Below are positions 20,776 to 32,130 of a stretch of DNA of 64,000 bases, piece by piece. Source of the stretch: Cryptomeria japonica. Taxonomy: Eukaryota > Streptophyta > Pinopsida > Cupressales > Cupressaceae. Positions within the stretch are counted from its first letter, which is position 1, and each line of letters starts with the position of its first letter. The stretch is from positions 459,258,072-459,322,071 of the forward strand of contig NC_081406.1 in assembly GCF_030272615.1 (NCBI RefSeq). The letters are read 5' to 3'. Made by a program: the position numbers and the translations under genes. Under the pieces are notes generated by a model. That model did not search any database. It saw only the letters and a list, made by a program, of their open reading frames with translations, and was not told the DNA's origin.

Positions 20776-23582
20776 TTATGTGAAGGATTGAATCAAAGGG
20801 ATCGAAGGATGAAAAATATGCATTGGATAATGGATAGGGTATTGGAAGAATTGGGCTTCAATGGACAAAAATGTAGGCAAGATCAACATTGGCACACACC
20901 TTGAGGGGTGATGGACTGATGGACGAAGAGTGGGTTTTGGATATGGAGATTTTGATGAATGAATAGCTAGGGATTTATGGACATAAGGACCCAAAATGGA
21001 AGAAGGAGGTGATGGAGGAACAAATTTGAGAGGTTTGGATGGAGGAATATCAATTTTGGATGCCAAGTTGGATTTTTGTTTTTGCGCTTCAAGAAGTTGC
21101 TTAGGGATCCACATGGTTTTTGATTTTTCATGCTTTTGTGGTTCCTTGGAGTGCATTGCCAACACAAGGGATTTAGGAACCCATATAGATTTTAACTTTT
21201 GTTTTTGAGCAGTGGGCCTTTGTGACCTTTTGGATTTTTCCTTTTCTTTATAGATCATATTGTTCTTTGTTTTGACATGTCGATTATATTGGACATGTTG
21301 ATCCTTGAATACATGTGGATTTCTAGACTTATGACTTTTATACTTGGCATCCAAATTGCTTGGAGGGGGAAAGGAATGCATGGATGGATATGAATGAAAT
21401 GGAGTTCTTTTGGATTGATGAAATTTACTCAAGGATGTGTGCCTTAGCTAACCTTGCATAGAGGACAAAGGAATATAAGGACCTAAGATGGATGGAAAGT
21501 ATGATGGGGAAGGTGTATGTTTTGATTTTGATGGAGGGATACCAACATCTTGAGAGTGAGTTATGTAGACATGACCCTTAACATTTCTTTCATATTGAGG
21601 AGTTGTTTCTTGTGAAGGTCTACCCCTTGGCCTTTATGAATATCTTGACTTGCAGGATACTCTTTTCTTTTAGAGGAAGAGGCAAGTCCATTATTAGGTG
21701 GATATGATATGAGAGAAATAATGAGATCATGAAGTGGATCAGATTGGACCAAAGAGGAAGAACCCATTGTTAATGTCAGGGGTTCATGAACATCTTGCAC
21801 CATTTTAGAATCATGAGGGGGATTAGGATCATGAGGTGGACTAGGATTGTGAGGGGGACTAGGATTGTGTGGTGGACATGGTTCAATGAGAGGCTCTTCA
21901 AGATATGGAATGGGATAAATAATGGGATCATTAAAAGAAATGAGATCTTGGAGTGTATATGGAGCATTAAGACAAGGAGATGGAGAAACAAAAGGATCTT
22001 GTGGAGGATTTAAAGGAATAATTTGATCTTGACAAGGAGGAAGATCATTGGAATCCTCTTTAAAGGTGCTTTGCTGTTGACTTTTAATGGGATCATTGGA
22101 AAGGATGGAAGGGATATCTTGATCTTTCTTAGGAAGTGGAATGTCAATGGGATTTGAAAGGACATTGTGTTCTTAGATAGAATTGACAGGAATAAGTGAA
22201 TCATTACGAGTGTCTAGGAATATGGGGTCCAGGTCAACAATTGGATGGGATGATAAGGTTTCAGGATCTTGATCTTAATCTTTTTTAAGACACGTTTATT
22301 CATGCTCTAAATTATCCTCTTGACATGGGGTTGGACTTTGGATATGCATGGAGGATTCTGACAAGGGATCAATGTTTTGGCATGAAGGAAATGCACTTTG
22401 AACATTTGTGATGGATTCTGGCAAGGAATCAATGCTTGAACATGAGGAAGAGGGACTTCGAATGGGGTCCTCTAAAATAGGTAATGGCAATAAAGTGCAT
22501 GGTTGCATTGGGTCTAGTATTTCTGAAACATGACAAGGATGTGCATCATGAATTGGATTATTTTGGCAATGAATTATGGATAGCCCTTGGATAATTGCAT
22601 CCTTGAGTGTATTATTTGATGAGGACAATATGGAAGGTTCTTGTGAAACTTCTAAAGGTGTAGGGATAGATGCCACTGGAGAGTCAATTTGTTTGTGGGG
22701 GGATGAGGCATTGCTAGACATAAGTGTATTATTTGATCTTCCTCAAAGAACTCACTTGGTAATTTCCTTAAGATCCTTGCAATAAGGCCACCTTTCTTTC
22801 GAGGTTTTGACATAGTTGTATCTATAATTTGAACTTGTTTGGAAAGGAGTTGGTTCTGGTCTGATGTCATGTTTTGATTTCGAACTAGATGTTGATCAAA
22901 TTGGTTTGACATGTTCAAAATTTGGCTTGGTGCATGTTTCAAGTTTTATTTTTGAATTTGTGATTGTAGTTGTTGATACTAAATTTGTTGTCGATAATTA
23001 ACAGTTGGTTGGACATATTGTTGAAATTGGACCATTGGTTGTATATGTTGGATCATTGGTTGTGTCTATTGGAAATGTTGGAACTGTTGAACAATTGGTT
23101 GTAATGGTTGAAAATGTGATTGATAGTAAACACCTTCTTGTTCTTATTGTGGAGGCACATAATGTTGTTGTCTCTTTTCTTGAAATTGTTTCATCATCTC
23201 TATTTGTGAGAGGAGATCTGGTATGTTTTGATTGTTCAATAAGAGATCTTACATCAATTGGCTCAATCTTTGGATTTCAACCTAGAAATTTTTGAAACAT
23301 TTTGGACATTTGTGATCTTTTCTTCTCAATGTTTTTCACTTTTTGTTCCAAAATCTCCTTTTCTTGAGCTAGTTTCTCTAGTTTTTGTATTTGGACATTT
23401 ACATCATCATGATAAGTTTTATCCAAGTTCTGAGACATGTAGAGATTGGATTGACATGATTGATTTCTCAATTGTGATGACATGGCTTCGTAAGAAGGTT
23501 GAGACCTCATTTCAACACACATGTCACTATGAAATGCAATTAATGGGATTGACAAATGCAACCTAAAAGGATGACAATGCAA
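20776..23582 (-). pseudogene. E2 internal protein (gag-like position, unrecognised)
   Basis: Read on the minus strand, protein-like sequence runs from about 23582 to 20776 in several frames. The N-terminal 102 residues include a coiled coil (IQKLEKLAQEKEILEQKVKN, then IEKKRSQMSKMF). Next come Asn/Thr/Pro-rich stretches and a basic patch (KPRKKGGLIARILRKLPSEF, near 22800). A Ser/Pro-rich 141-residue stretch follows at 22296-22721, with internal LPESITNVQS- and LSESSMHIQS-like repeats. The 218-residue C-terminal stretch (20776-21432) has two copies of a motif K-S/T-x-W-I/V-P-K-x-L, at KSIWVPKSL and KTMWIPKQLL. I cannot assign a family. Its place after the leader is that of gag, but no zinc knuckle or capsid core is visible. 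Confidence 0.45.
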
Positions 23583-24539
23583 CTTAATGTTTTTGTACCT
23601 TTCAAATTTTTGGAGACAAACTTTTGAAATGCAAAGCTAAAGACACAACCTTGCGAAATTGAAATGAAGTCAAGACCTTAAAAGACAAAGGACCAAATGA
23701 CAATAGGACAAATTGACAATGTCTCACCTATATGCTTGGATACTAAGCTAGGTTTTGACAAAAATGATATTAATGAAAGGACAAATCTTAGACAAGGTAA
23801 GACTCCTTAACAACAACTTAGGGTATCATCCAAAGTTTTGATTTTTTTAAGTTTGACAAACCAAATTTTTGAGACTAAATGCAAGAAGGCAATGATTATG
23901 ACAATGACTTAGGCTATGACATGAAAATGATCTAAGGATATGATATGACAAGATGAAGCCAAGACAAGATGACAATACAATGATAAGGATATGCGAAGAC
24001 CAATGACTTGGAATATGCAAAATGCAACCTAGGCAAGACCTAATTTTAGCATGACAACGATAATGTACGAATGTCACCTAAATGGAAATCTAGCTTAGAT
24101 ATGACAATGAAATGCAAACTTAGGGAAATGATTTTGAACCTAAGTGCAAAATGAGGACACTTGCAATGAAAAGGACTAAAATGAAGGGAGATGACAATAT
24201 GTCCTAGGACCTAAGTTGGACTATGCAAAACCTATCCTAAAGTGACATGAATTTTGAAACAAAGACATTCAATGTTTTGACAAGCCATGTTCAAATGTTG
24301 GATGAATACTTGGACAGGTTTGGACTTTTGTTTGGATTTTGTTTTGAATTGAAGGTTGTTGATTTTGAAAACCCAAGTTGATTATGAGCACTTTTGAAAG
24401 TTTGTATTTGATTTAACTTTTGACAATCACAGAAGAAAAAATGTTTGTTTGACTTTGACTCAAGACAATCAAGCACATTCACAACAAATCCTATGGTTGG
24501 CAAGGGCAATATCTGTTGAATCCTCTAACCATAAAATAC

Positions 24540-24980
24540 AACACTCAGTCGGATAGCTAGACGCTTGGTAGCACTGGCTCCCCCTTATAGTGCACTCACT
24601 TCTCGGGCATACCAAGCTTCGAGTTCAAGGGGCATCACTTCCCAAGAACTTGCTATCTCTAACTAAGGAGTACATGAGAGGTGTCTTCGGCATGTGTGTA
24701 TCGCAATGCCTGAGCCAACAGATAGAAGGATTTTGGCATCTAAAAATAAGAGATTCTAGAAAGGGCATCCATTCGGGTGGGTATTGATTCGACGAATAAA
24801 TTGTCGCAATACCATTCTAGTACCCGTTGTCTACAACTTTCGTTGCATCCACAGTTATTTAGAGTGGTTCAGAAGAGCTTGCCTTTAGCCCGTCACCACT
24901 TTGGGTCGTTCCCTCTCACCAATGCCTATACGAAGTGCCAGGCAAATCTGGAGGTAGGCCCAGTTCTAAGTGTTAAAACA
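24540..24980 (-). other. GC-richer leader block in E2
   Basis: Between AT-rich leader and 5' untranslated repeats, about 440 bases have mixed composition, many CG dinucleotides and several short complementary segments, such as CTTGGTAGC and GCTTCGAG motifs. No frame is convincing. It stands out enough to suggest a conserved RNA segment or a captured fragment; I cannot say which. Confidence 0.35.
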
Positions 24981-25261
24981 TGCAATCAAATTAAAAACAA
25001 ACGAAGCATGCATAGTGTTCATTAACCTTTAAGAAATGAAATGTGCAACTACTTTAAAAATAACAAGCAAGATGTTTTAATGAGAGTCTTTGACCGCATC
25101 CTACATAAGATTCATTAGTAGTTGCATTTTTAGTCTTCGTCACACGTAACGTTAAGATGCTGCACAGAGAATTAGCACCAAAGAAAAACCAGAATGCAAG
25201 AAACAAAATGAAAATAAACAAATTTGCAAGTAAAAACAACCGATTTCACCTATGTTTCTAG

Positions 25262-25400
25262 CCTTGCACAAGTGCAGAATGCCTCAACACAGGCATAGAA
25301 CCCATCAACACAAGCACATAAAACTTCAACATAGGCGCAGAATGCCTCAACACAGGAACATAAACCATCAACACAGGCGCCGAAGTGCCCAGAGAGCTCT
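25262..25400 (-). repeat. ~21-bp tandem repeat just downstream of the E2 primer site
   Basis: Five to six imperfect 21-bp units; on the minus strand the consensus is near TGTGTTGATGGTTTATGTGCC. Because 21 is a multiple of 3, the frame at 25250-25453 reads as seven-residue repeats of the form C-x-C-V-E/D-x-F/L, seen as ACVDGF and ACVEAFC. Whether it is translated is unknown. Confidence 0.75.
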
Positions 25401-25472
25401 AAGTCACCCTGTTTCTTGAGTTTTTCACCTACAAATAGCTCAAAAGCACTCAAAACATGGTTAAGGGGTTAG

Positions 25473-25490
25473 TTCATGTCAGGTTCACCA
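25473..25490 (-). promoter_or_regulatory. E2 primer-binding site (tRNA-Trp type)
   Basis: On the minus strand TGGTGAACCTGACATGAA lies three bases after the LTR end. It differs from the E1 site at two positions, both CG to TG/CA-type changes. Confidence 0.7.
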
Positions 25491-25493
25491 AAA

Positions 25494-26718
25494 TGTAGAA
25501 CAGAAAATTGGCAATCATCAAAACAATAGCAATTAGGACAACCACAAAACCTAAAGCTGCTATGAAAGCAATCCCAATCCAATCAATGAAGACATAAAGA
25601 CAAGATATTCAAATCAAATGAAATCAGAGCAAACTGACGCAAATATCTCCTTCAAGTGGCTCCATTGTTCTTCTTACACCTTCAAATTTGATGTGGATCT
25701 CACCTACAAGTGCAAAATGCAAGTGGAAAGAAAGTTGTTGAGAGATGAAATTCACAGTATAAGGTTACTCGAAAATGTGATTGATTGATTTCTTTATTGA
25801 AGAAAATCATCCAATTTATAGACAAATTGGAGAGAGGACAAGATTAGCATGAAGAGATTTGAAAGGAAATTCAAATAAAAAATGGCCAAATTATGACAAA
25901 TGTATGACAATTTCTATGCAAGGCGTATGACAAATTATGCACAAATTATGACAAATTATGACAAGAGTAAAATGCCATTCCCATGAAATTAGGGGAAATA
26001 TTAGAAAAATTAAAGAAAATAGGAGAAATAGAAATTAGGAATTAGGAGAAATTAGCAAATTAGAAAATTGAGGAAAAAGATGAAATAGAAATTAGGTGAA
26101 TTAATTAATAGGTTTTCATCCATTAATTAATTCATGAAAGAGACCTAGGACTAAATAAATAGATTTATTTAACCCACAAATAAGAAGAAAAGGATTAAAT
26201 GAACAAATCATAAAACCCTAGAAATAAGAGGACAAGGAATTAGGTCAAGACAACAAGAAATTAATGTAGGTTCGATCATGATTCTGATTGACAAAGGACC
26301 AATGTTGATAAATGATTGAGATTGGTTGACAAAAATCAATGACAAATTGACCAAGATTGACAAGAGATCAAATTTATAAGAGCCAATTGATGAGGAACAA
26401 TGACTAATCGATCCAAATTGACACGATTAAAAAGGACAAGGATCGATGATGAATCGATCGCAAAATGACAAGATTGACAAGTTGATAAGAGATTGACAAG
26501 ATCGACCAAAATCATGACTGAAGATTGCTATCGACAAGACCTAATTTGAAAGTGAGAAGAATGAGGAATGCAGAAGAAGGACTCGATGCTCGCAAATGAT
26601 AAAGACCAAGTGCGCAACATAGAAGAAATGTTAATGCGACGCAAGAACCCTAAAATAAGGCAATGCACAAATGTTAAAGTATGACTCCACAAGCGTTGAC
26701 CATTTTTAGATGTCTACA
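25494..26718 (-). repeat. E2 5' LTR
   Basis: 1225 bp, matching 16913-18162 apart from one indel of about 25-30 bp in the AATTATGACAA region and scattered substitutions. It ends next to CATAT at 26719-26723. Confidence 0.88.
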
Positions 26719-26742
26719 CATATACATATACATATATACATA

Positions 26743-27340
26743 TGAAAGATGTTTAAAAAGAAACCTTAATTACTTAAGATAATATTTAATTATTTTAATT
26801 TTTAAAATCTAATTTAAATTTAACAAAAAAAAATTGAAAAACAATTATATGTAGTTTTGAAAGTTGTTTATAAAACAAACTTCACATAATATAAAAGAAA
26901 AAATGACCTTGTTGAATAGAGAAGATTAATATTTGCAACATACATATATCTAAGTGTATTCTTAATATTCTGGCACTATGTTCCTTCAGATTCCAAACAG
27001 GTTATATGGATTGTGTTAATTTAAACATGGGCTATAAAATAAACCACAATAAAATTAATGGTTTGAAATTATGCGGACGAATACAACAAAACACTACTAA
27101 TTCTACCTAATCATAACTCTAAATACATATTATAACACTATTGGTATGAACTTGACGCATTGAGTCTCTTGTTTTTGTAATGTCATTCAGATGATGCTTC
27201 ATACATTCCATCTCTTGAATTAAAATAGTTAGAAAAAATTCAAATTTTTTTATTTATGTAAAGTTGGAAATTCTTTTCTTTATGAAAATGTAAATTATTT
27301 TTTTATGCTTTCTTTATGAAACAATGGACGCAATGCATCA
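26743..27340. repeat. Dispersed ~0.6 kb repeat, copy 2
   Basis: Matches 1643-2235 almost throughout. It directly follows the remnant of the TATACA microsatellite that E2 split, so before that insertion both copies had a microsatellite at the same end. Unlike copy 1, no (GA)n follows; a different AT-rich sequence begins after GCATCA. Confidence 0.8.
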
Positions 27341-28330
27341 TGTTTTATATAGTGACATTATCATATCATTTGCAATTACATTTTAGGTACATTACATTTA
27401 GGTTCAATACATTATAAATACTGATGTAAGTTTAATAAAATCCCATTCAAACATTAGTATCTCATGTAGTGTTGCAATCATTAATAATCACACCATTCAA
27501 TTTAAGACATTTAAAAATAATATCATTACCTTGTTAGATAATTGCATCTTTGTTTGCATTTTAGGTGCATTATATCTCAGGTGCATGAAATAGGATCCCA
27601 TTCAAACATTAATTTTCTACGCGAATGGTCATGTAAGTCATCAATCGACCACACTATTTTGGTTTGTTATTTTTTTAGTGGTTAAATAATGGTTTTCATT
27701 ACATTACACAGAACATTAGTGCATTTTGCATTCATTTAGTTGCATACCATTTAGTTATCACATACATTATAGATCCATTCATTCACTTATCATTTTAGGT
27801 GCATTTCATTGTTAGAAGCATTTATTATATCTCATTTTAATTTATCACATAATTACATATCACATATATACATATCATACTCATCTGCATTACACCATAA
27901 CATAAGCATTATCATGAAAAAATTAAAAAATGGCATATCATATAGGCATACATCATACACATGCATCCTGCATCCACAAACATGTTAACGACATCATAAA
28001 TAACATATGCATACATACATTATGATCATACATATTGCATCATAAATAGGTCAGATCATGTGCATCATCATATCATAAAATCATCATCTATCGCAAAGTT
28101 AAACAATAATCAAAGTCCATGAGAGTCCATAATAAAGTCCATATACATGTATACACTGCCAAAATCACATCTCATATATATATATATATATTTATATATC
28201 TCAAAAATATGAATGTGTCAAATCAGAGTACAATGATATAATTCCCAAAGGGTAAAAAATGTTGTGTCACATACATCTACATCAATAGCATGTTCTCTCT
28301 CAATCATTCGCCCCTATTGTTAAACTTGAG
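27341..28330. other. AT-rich spacer with CATTTTAGGTGCATT-like motifs
   Basis: No gene seen. The stretch repeats short motifs such as TTTTAGGTGCATT and CATACAT in a loose way and has a (TA)n run near 28175-28190. It may include the 3' flank of the antisense PMD pseudogene. Confidence 0.5.
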
Positions 28331-28539
28331 GGCCCACCTGGAGGTCATGGTGCCCTCATCCCTATAGAAGTGCTTGAACGACAGGTCTATGTCCTATGAG
28401 ACTGGGTGCTCTCTGCGTACAAAGGTGCTTATTGGTCTCCTATCATGACCTGATAGTACAAATCCCTGTAGTACTAAGCCTCACAAGCTAATCTCTTTGC
28501 ACATTGTTGTCCTGCAATGACATCAACAAACACTTGTAT

Positions 28540-30010
28540 GAGACTTGCTAGCTCCAACATTCATCAGTCCACATCTCTCTCACCCCATAGTCTCACCACA
28601 TCGGCCTCTTCTCTACTCAACCGGGAGTAGAGTGTCTCTAGATCCTCATCCATCCTCTCTAACTTTGCCATTTTCTATGAGATGGCCTCTCCACTCCTCG
28701 CCTTCTTTAGGAGTTACTTGGTCTTTTCCTTGTTCCTCTACATGCTGTCCATGTTTGTCATGGTACTCTGGAGATCCTCTCTCAGAGCATCGACCTCCCT
28801 CCTCAGTCGGTCCACCTCCACCTGCATGTTATCGGCTCAAGCCCTCTTAATCCCCAGCTCCCCCTTAAATCTTTGAGACCTCTCCCTCACTACATCCCTC
28901 CCTCGTAGTTCTTCCTCCAACCTCTTCTCCCTCTCCATGACTAGAATGTTATACTCTATCTAAGAGACCCAACATGCCTGTAATGACACCTATCCCTCTA
29001 CCTGCTAGGATTGTCTGCCCTCATCATCGTGTACCTTTATCTCTCGTATATCCATGGGCTCCGACCTATCCTACCCTCCTTCCTCCTCTATCCTCATCCC
29101 ACCAATCTGTGTTTCTGGTGGTTGAACCTATAGTGGTCCCCCCCACTCGAGGTACTTGTTTTCCCCTCCTTTGCAGAACATGTCTTTGTTCCCTACCTCT
29201 ATATACTCCCCCTCCTGCTACTGCTCTGTATGCAGGCCCATTTTTCTCTTCACCTACTACCTCATCAACTAAGGGTCGTAGTTCATCCTCCTCCAAGACC
29301 CCGGGTATATTCAGCCACACTGGTCTGTGGGCCTCCCACCAATAAGTGTATGCACATGTGCATCCTGGTTACTCCTATCCTGAACTCCCATTGGCCTCGT
29401 CACTACAATATGCTCCCAAGCCTATACGTGTAGTAGTGTGATTGTTGTGTCAAGGTTCCTATAACCTCAATATACACAAAGATGAATTTCATGGAATAGC
29501 TAACCAAGCATCACTGCTTCCCATGTATAGGTCACACAGTCTTCCACCATATAGCACATGCGACGAGCCCAACAAATAGAAAATCCATGCCTATTGAGGT
29601 TTGGCATAATCCATCCATTGAACAATCCACATATAAATAATCTGCATCGTCCCCCAAGGTGCATCTATGTACCCTCCATTGACATCGCATCATACTCACA
29701 CACCTGGCATAGGTAGTATTCCCCCCCATCTAGTCTATACTCGAGGACTATGCCTCTGATGGGGATATTCAAGAAACTCCAGACATCTAATAATATGATC
29801 GTTGCCACCCCAATCGATAGATGAAACATGCATGTCTGCTTGTCCCAGCACTCTATGAGTGTTGTCATCATTGCAGTATGTGCTCTGATCCACAACCATC
29901 TCCCCACAAACCTCATGCCTATTGTGCTTAGAATCTCCCTCACATTCACCCTCAGTCATCTATATAGCCTCATCGTCAAAGGCCAGTGCTCTCATGATGT
30001 GAGTGGTCCC
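28540..30010 (-). pseudogene. Plant mobile domain (PMD) protein, antisense, broken
   Basis: On the minus strand, 29950-29665 reads REILSTIGMRFV, then ALMTTLIE-like MMTTLIECWDKQTCMFHLSI, then LDVWSFLNIPIRG. This matches the start of the plant mobile domain, in which a TFHLPxGExxVTLxDV core is characteristic. Further along (about 29560-29390) the pattern LFHEIHL...ITLLHV-AWEHIVVTRP matches the domain's end, a W-A-W-E motif before the Pro-rich linker. The rest is charged coiled coil (28560-28930: VEVDRLRREVDALREDLQ, then LERMDEDLETLYSRLSREE). Stops and shifts break the frame throughout. PMD proteins occur as host genes and as captured or antisense ORFs in gypsy elements; the polypurine tract and LTR 0.9 kb to the right on the opposite strand favour the second case. 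Confidence 0.7.
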
Positions 30011-30667
30011 GCCTTCTCCTGTAACCAAGTAATTCACCTCATTAGCCTATTTATTTTGTCCTGTTATAGTCTATTCTACCTTATTTATATCCTATCCCAT
30101 CTATGGGGCATGTGTACACCACATTGAACCCCTTTGAGTCTTTCCCCATCCCCTGTTTTCCTCTCCCTATCCTCCCCAATGGAAATGCTGATTCCCCCAA
30201 CGAAGACATCAAACCCATGGCGCATGCATCATGCCACATGCAGATACATTGAAATACAGTCTCCACCCCCATTCACTCCCCTTGCCATAGATTGGCGTCT
30301 GCATGGACATTAATTCAACCACGCAGGTGGTGTTCCCCTTCCAACCCCTCTTCAATGCCTATGGAGGGATTAACCACCTGCAAAAATGTCAATCCCTATG
30401 CGGATATGTTGAAATGATGATCAATGTCTCTACCCTACCCACTTGCTAATCGCATTTAATACCCTAATACATGCCCTACCTACTAAATCAAAAAGTGGGG
30501 TCTGGGTACATACCTATGGGCCATACTCGGTCGGTCGCTCATGTCATCTAACTCTCTTTGCATGGTGCTCATGGTGTGGGATGTGGTCCATCTTGCTCCT
30601 AAGCCTCTGTGCTCTCCAAGTCTTGTAAATGTATATGTGACAATGACCCTTCCTTGAGCCTTGTGTG

Positions 30668-30678
30668 GCTTATATAGG
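30668..30678 (-). promoter_or_regulatory. TATA-like promoter upstream of the antisense PMD region
   Basis: On the minus strand CTATATAAGCC is followed about 80 bases on by ATG codons (one near 30595 reads MDHIPHTMSTMQREL). The upstream side is purine-rich. The placement suggests a separate promoter for the antisense transcript inside E3; this is inferred from sequence pattern only. Confidence 0.45.
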
Positions 30679-30891
30679 GCCCCGCATGGCCCCATTTTCT
30701 CATACTTCTTCCATCTTCCTCATTTTCTCTCATTTTTTCTTTTCCTTTCTCGCCTTCTCTTTTGCTTTGCTCATTTTCTTCATTTTTCGATAATTTCACC
30801 AAAAATTCTCAAGGGGGCATATACCACCCGTGTCTTCATGTTGGGGCACCCTTTTCTTTTCTTTTACCCATCGCCAATTTTGTCGCTGCGT

Positions 30892-30906
30892 AAAAGAGGG
30901 GCAAAA
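30892..30906 (+). promoter_or_regulatory. E3 polypurine tract
   Basis: AAAAGAGGGGCAAAA stands directly before TGTAAACGTCTAAAAT, an LTR-type start. The pair closely resembles the E2 tract and LTR start read on its own strand. Confidence 0.7.
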
Positions 30907-32130
30907 TGTAAACGTCTAAAATAAATTAAATATTTAACTAATTTATCCTTCCTACTAGTTAATCAACTTAATTATGTTATCCTTTATTCTTCTTAGTATT
31001 AATTAAATCTAATTTAATTAATTATGTCACTATAGTCCAATAATTGATTTATTAAATAAAACAATTATTCCCTATTCTTCTAAAGTCCTCAAAATTAATT
31101 AATTCTTCTAAATTCCCTTTAATTAAATTAATTAACTAATCATGTGACTCCTACAAACTACTTACCTCTAATCCTCACTTATCCTAATTAATTCTTATAG
31201 AAGCTCACTTAACATTATTTCCTAGTTTTTAATTCCTCCACTCATTCTCTCTTCTCTTGCCAAGTCCTCCTACTTCCCCACTTGTCTTCTAATCCCTTAT
31301 TAATTTTCCTAATCACCCTCTCTAATAATTTTATAGTGGCTAATCCTCATTATTAGCCACAAAGTCAACCAATTTCCATAAATGGCTTGTCCCCTCTCAA
31401 CCCCCAACCTTAAATGCACCAACTTTGGTCATTTCATGGATTTGAAAATTTCTCATTCTCCAATGGACTCTCATCTTCCCAAGGAATTTTTAATTCCTTT
31501 TCTCATTTCTTTCCCCATACATCTCATTATTTTGGAATTTTTAATTCCCTTGTCCTCCCCCCAGCAATTTTTAATTATTTTATGTCTTCCCCATGTACTT
31601 GAGGATCTCTTCCCCATGTACATTGTAGAGTGTGGAGACAAGAAATGCCTTTATGGAAAATCTCTTGGTCTCCACACCATGTCCCTCAATCCATGTCCCC
31701 ACCTTGTTTCAATCTCCACCCTTGATCTACTTTCAATCTCAACCATCTTCAAATTTATAAATTGGGGTCTCCTCCCCTTCATTTCTCATCTCATTTTCAA
31801 ATAATCTTATGCTGCTCATCTAGCTTTTGAATTCCATCTTGTGCATCCATACTATAGGTAATTTTAGTTATTACCCACATCCTTCATCCATCTTTCCAAT
31901 CACCCACTTATCATATCAATCCATCCAGTTTATTGTGCATTGGAGAGAAACCACATTCAATCAAATGAGCATATCCAATCAAGTGGAGCACTTGGGTGTA
32001 TTTCCACTTCATCATTTGCTCAATCTGAAGGAGAAGGTAATGGAAAGGTAGAATGGTTTTTATTATATGTTTTGAGTACTCCATTTGATTTACTAACCAT
32101 TGTATACATTTATTTGGCTTTTTACCCTCT
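30907..32130 (+). mobile_element. E3: 3' LTR of a gypsy-type element, right end unresolved
   Basis: It starts TGTAAACGTCTAAAATAAAT after a polypurine tract. The first ~450 bases are AATTAATTA-rich, followed by C-rich, CCCC-punctuated sequence. I find no second copy in the window, so its right end and target duplication cannot be fixed; the end given is a conservative guess. An ATTACACGGGGAG-type junction near 33330 is an alternative end. Confidence 0.5.

Larger units (their letters stand above)
16913..26718 (-). mobile_element. E2: complete minus-strand LTR element without pol
   Basis: A 9806-bp element with TG...CA LTRs (16913-18162 and 25494-26718) and the target duplication CATAT on both sides. 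Orientation is set by a primer-binding site next to the right LTR and a purine tract next to the left LTR, both on the minus strand. The LTRs differ by a ~25-30 bp indel and about 40-45 substitutions by eye (roughly 3.5%), similar in age to E1. The internal 7.3 kb has only fragments of one Pro/Ser/Lys-rich protein and no reverse transcriptase, integrase or RNase H motif that I can find on either strand. It is best described as a large non-autonomous (LARD- or TR-GAG-like) gypsy-type element. It shares the primer-site family with E1. Confidence 0.85.

Noticed and set aside
22970-23180. TTGGTTGT-rich block as a possible satellite
   Set aside because: The irregular repeats match low-complexity Asn/Thr/Pro codons of the E2 protein on the minus strand; no fixed unit length.
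28545-29345. Plus-strand Ser/Pro/Leu-rich frames
   Set aside because: They are the complement of the minus-strand PMD pseudogene's charged coiled coil.
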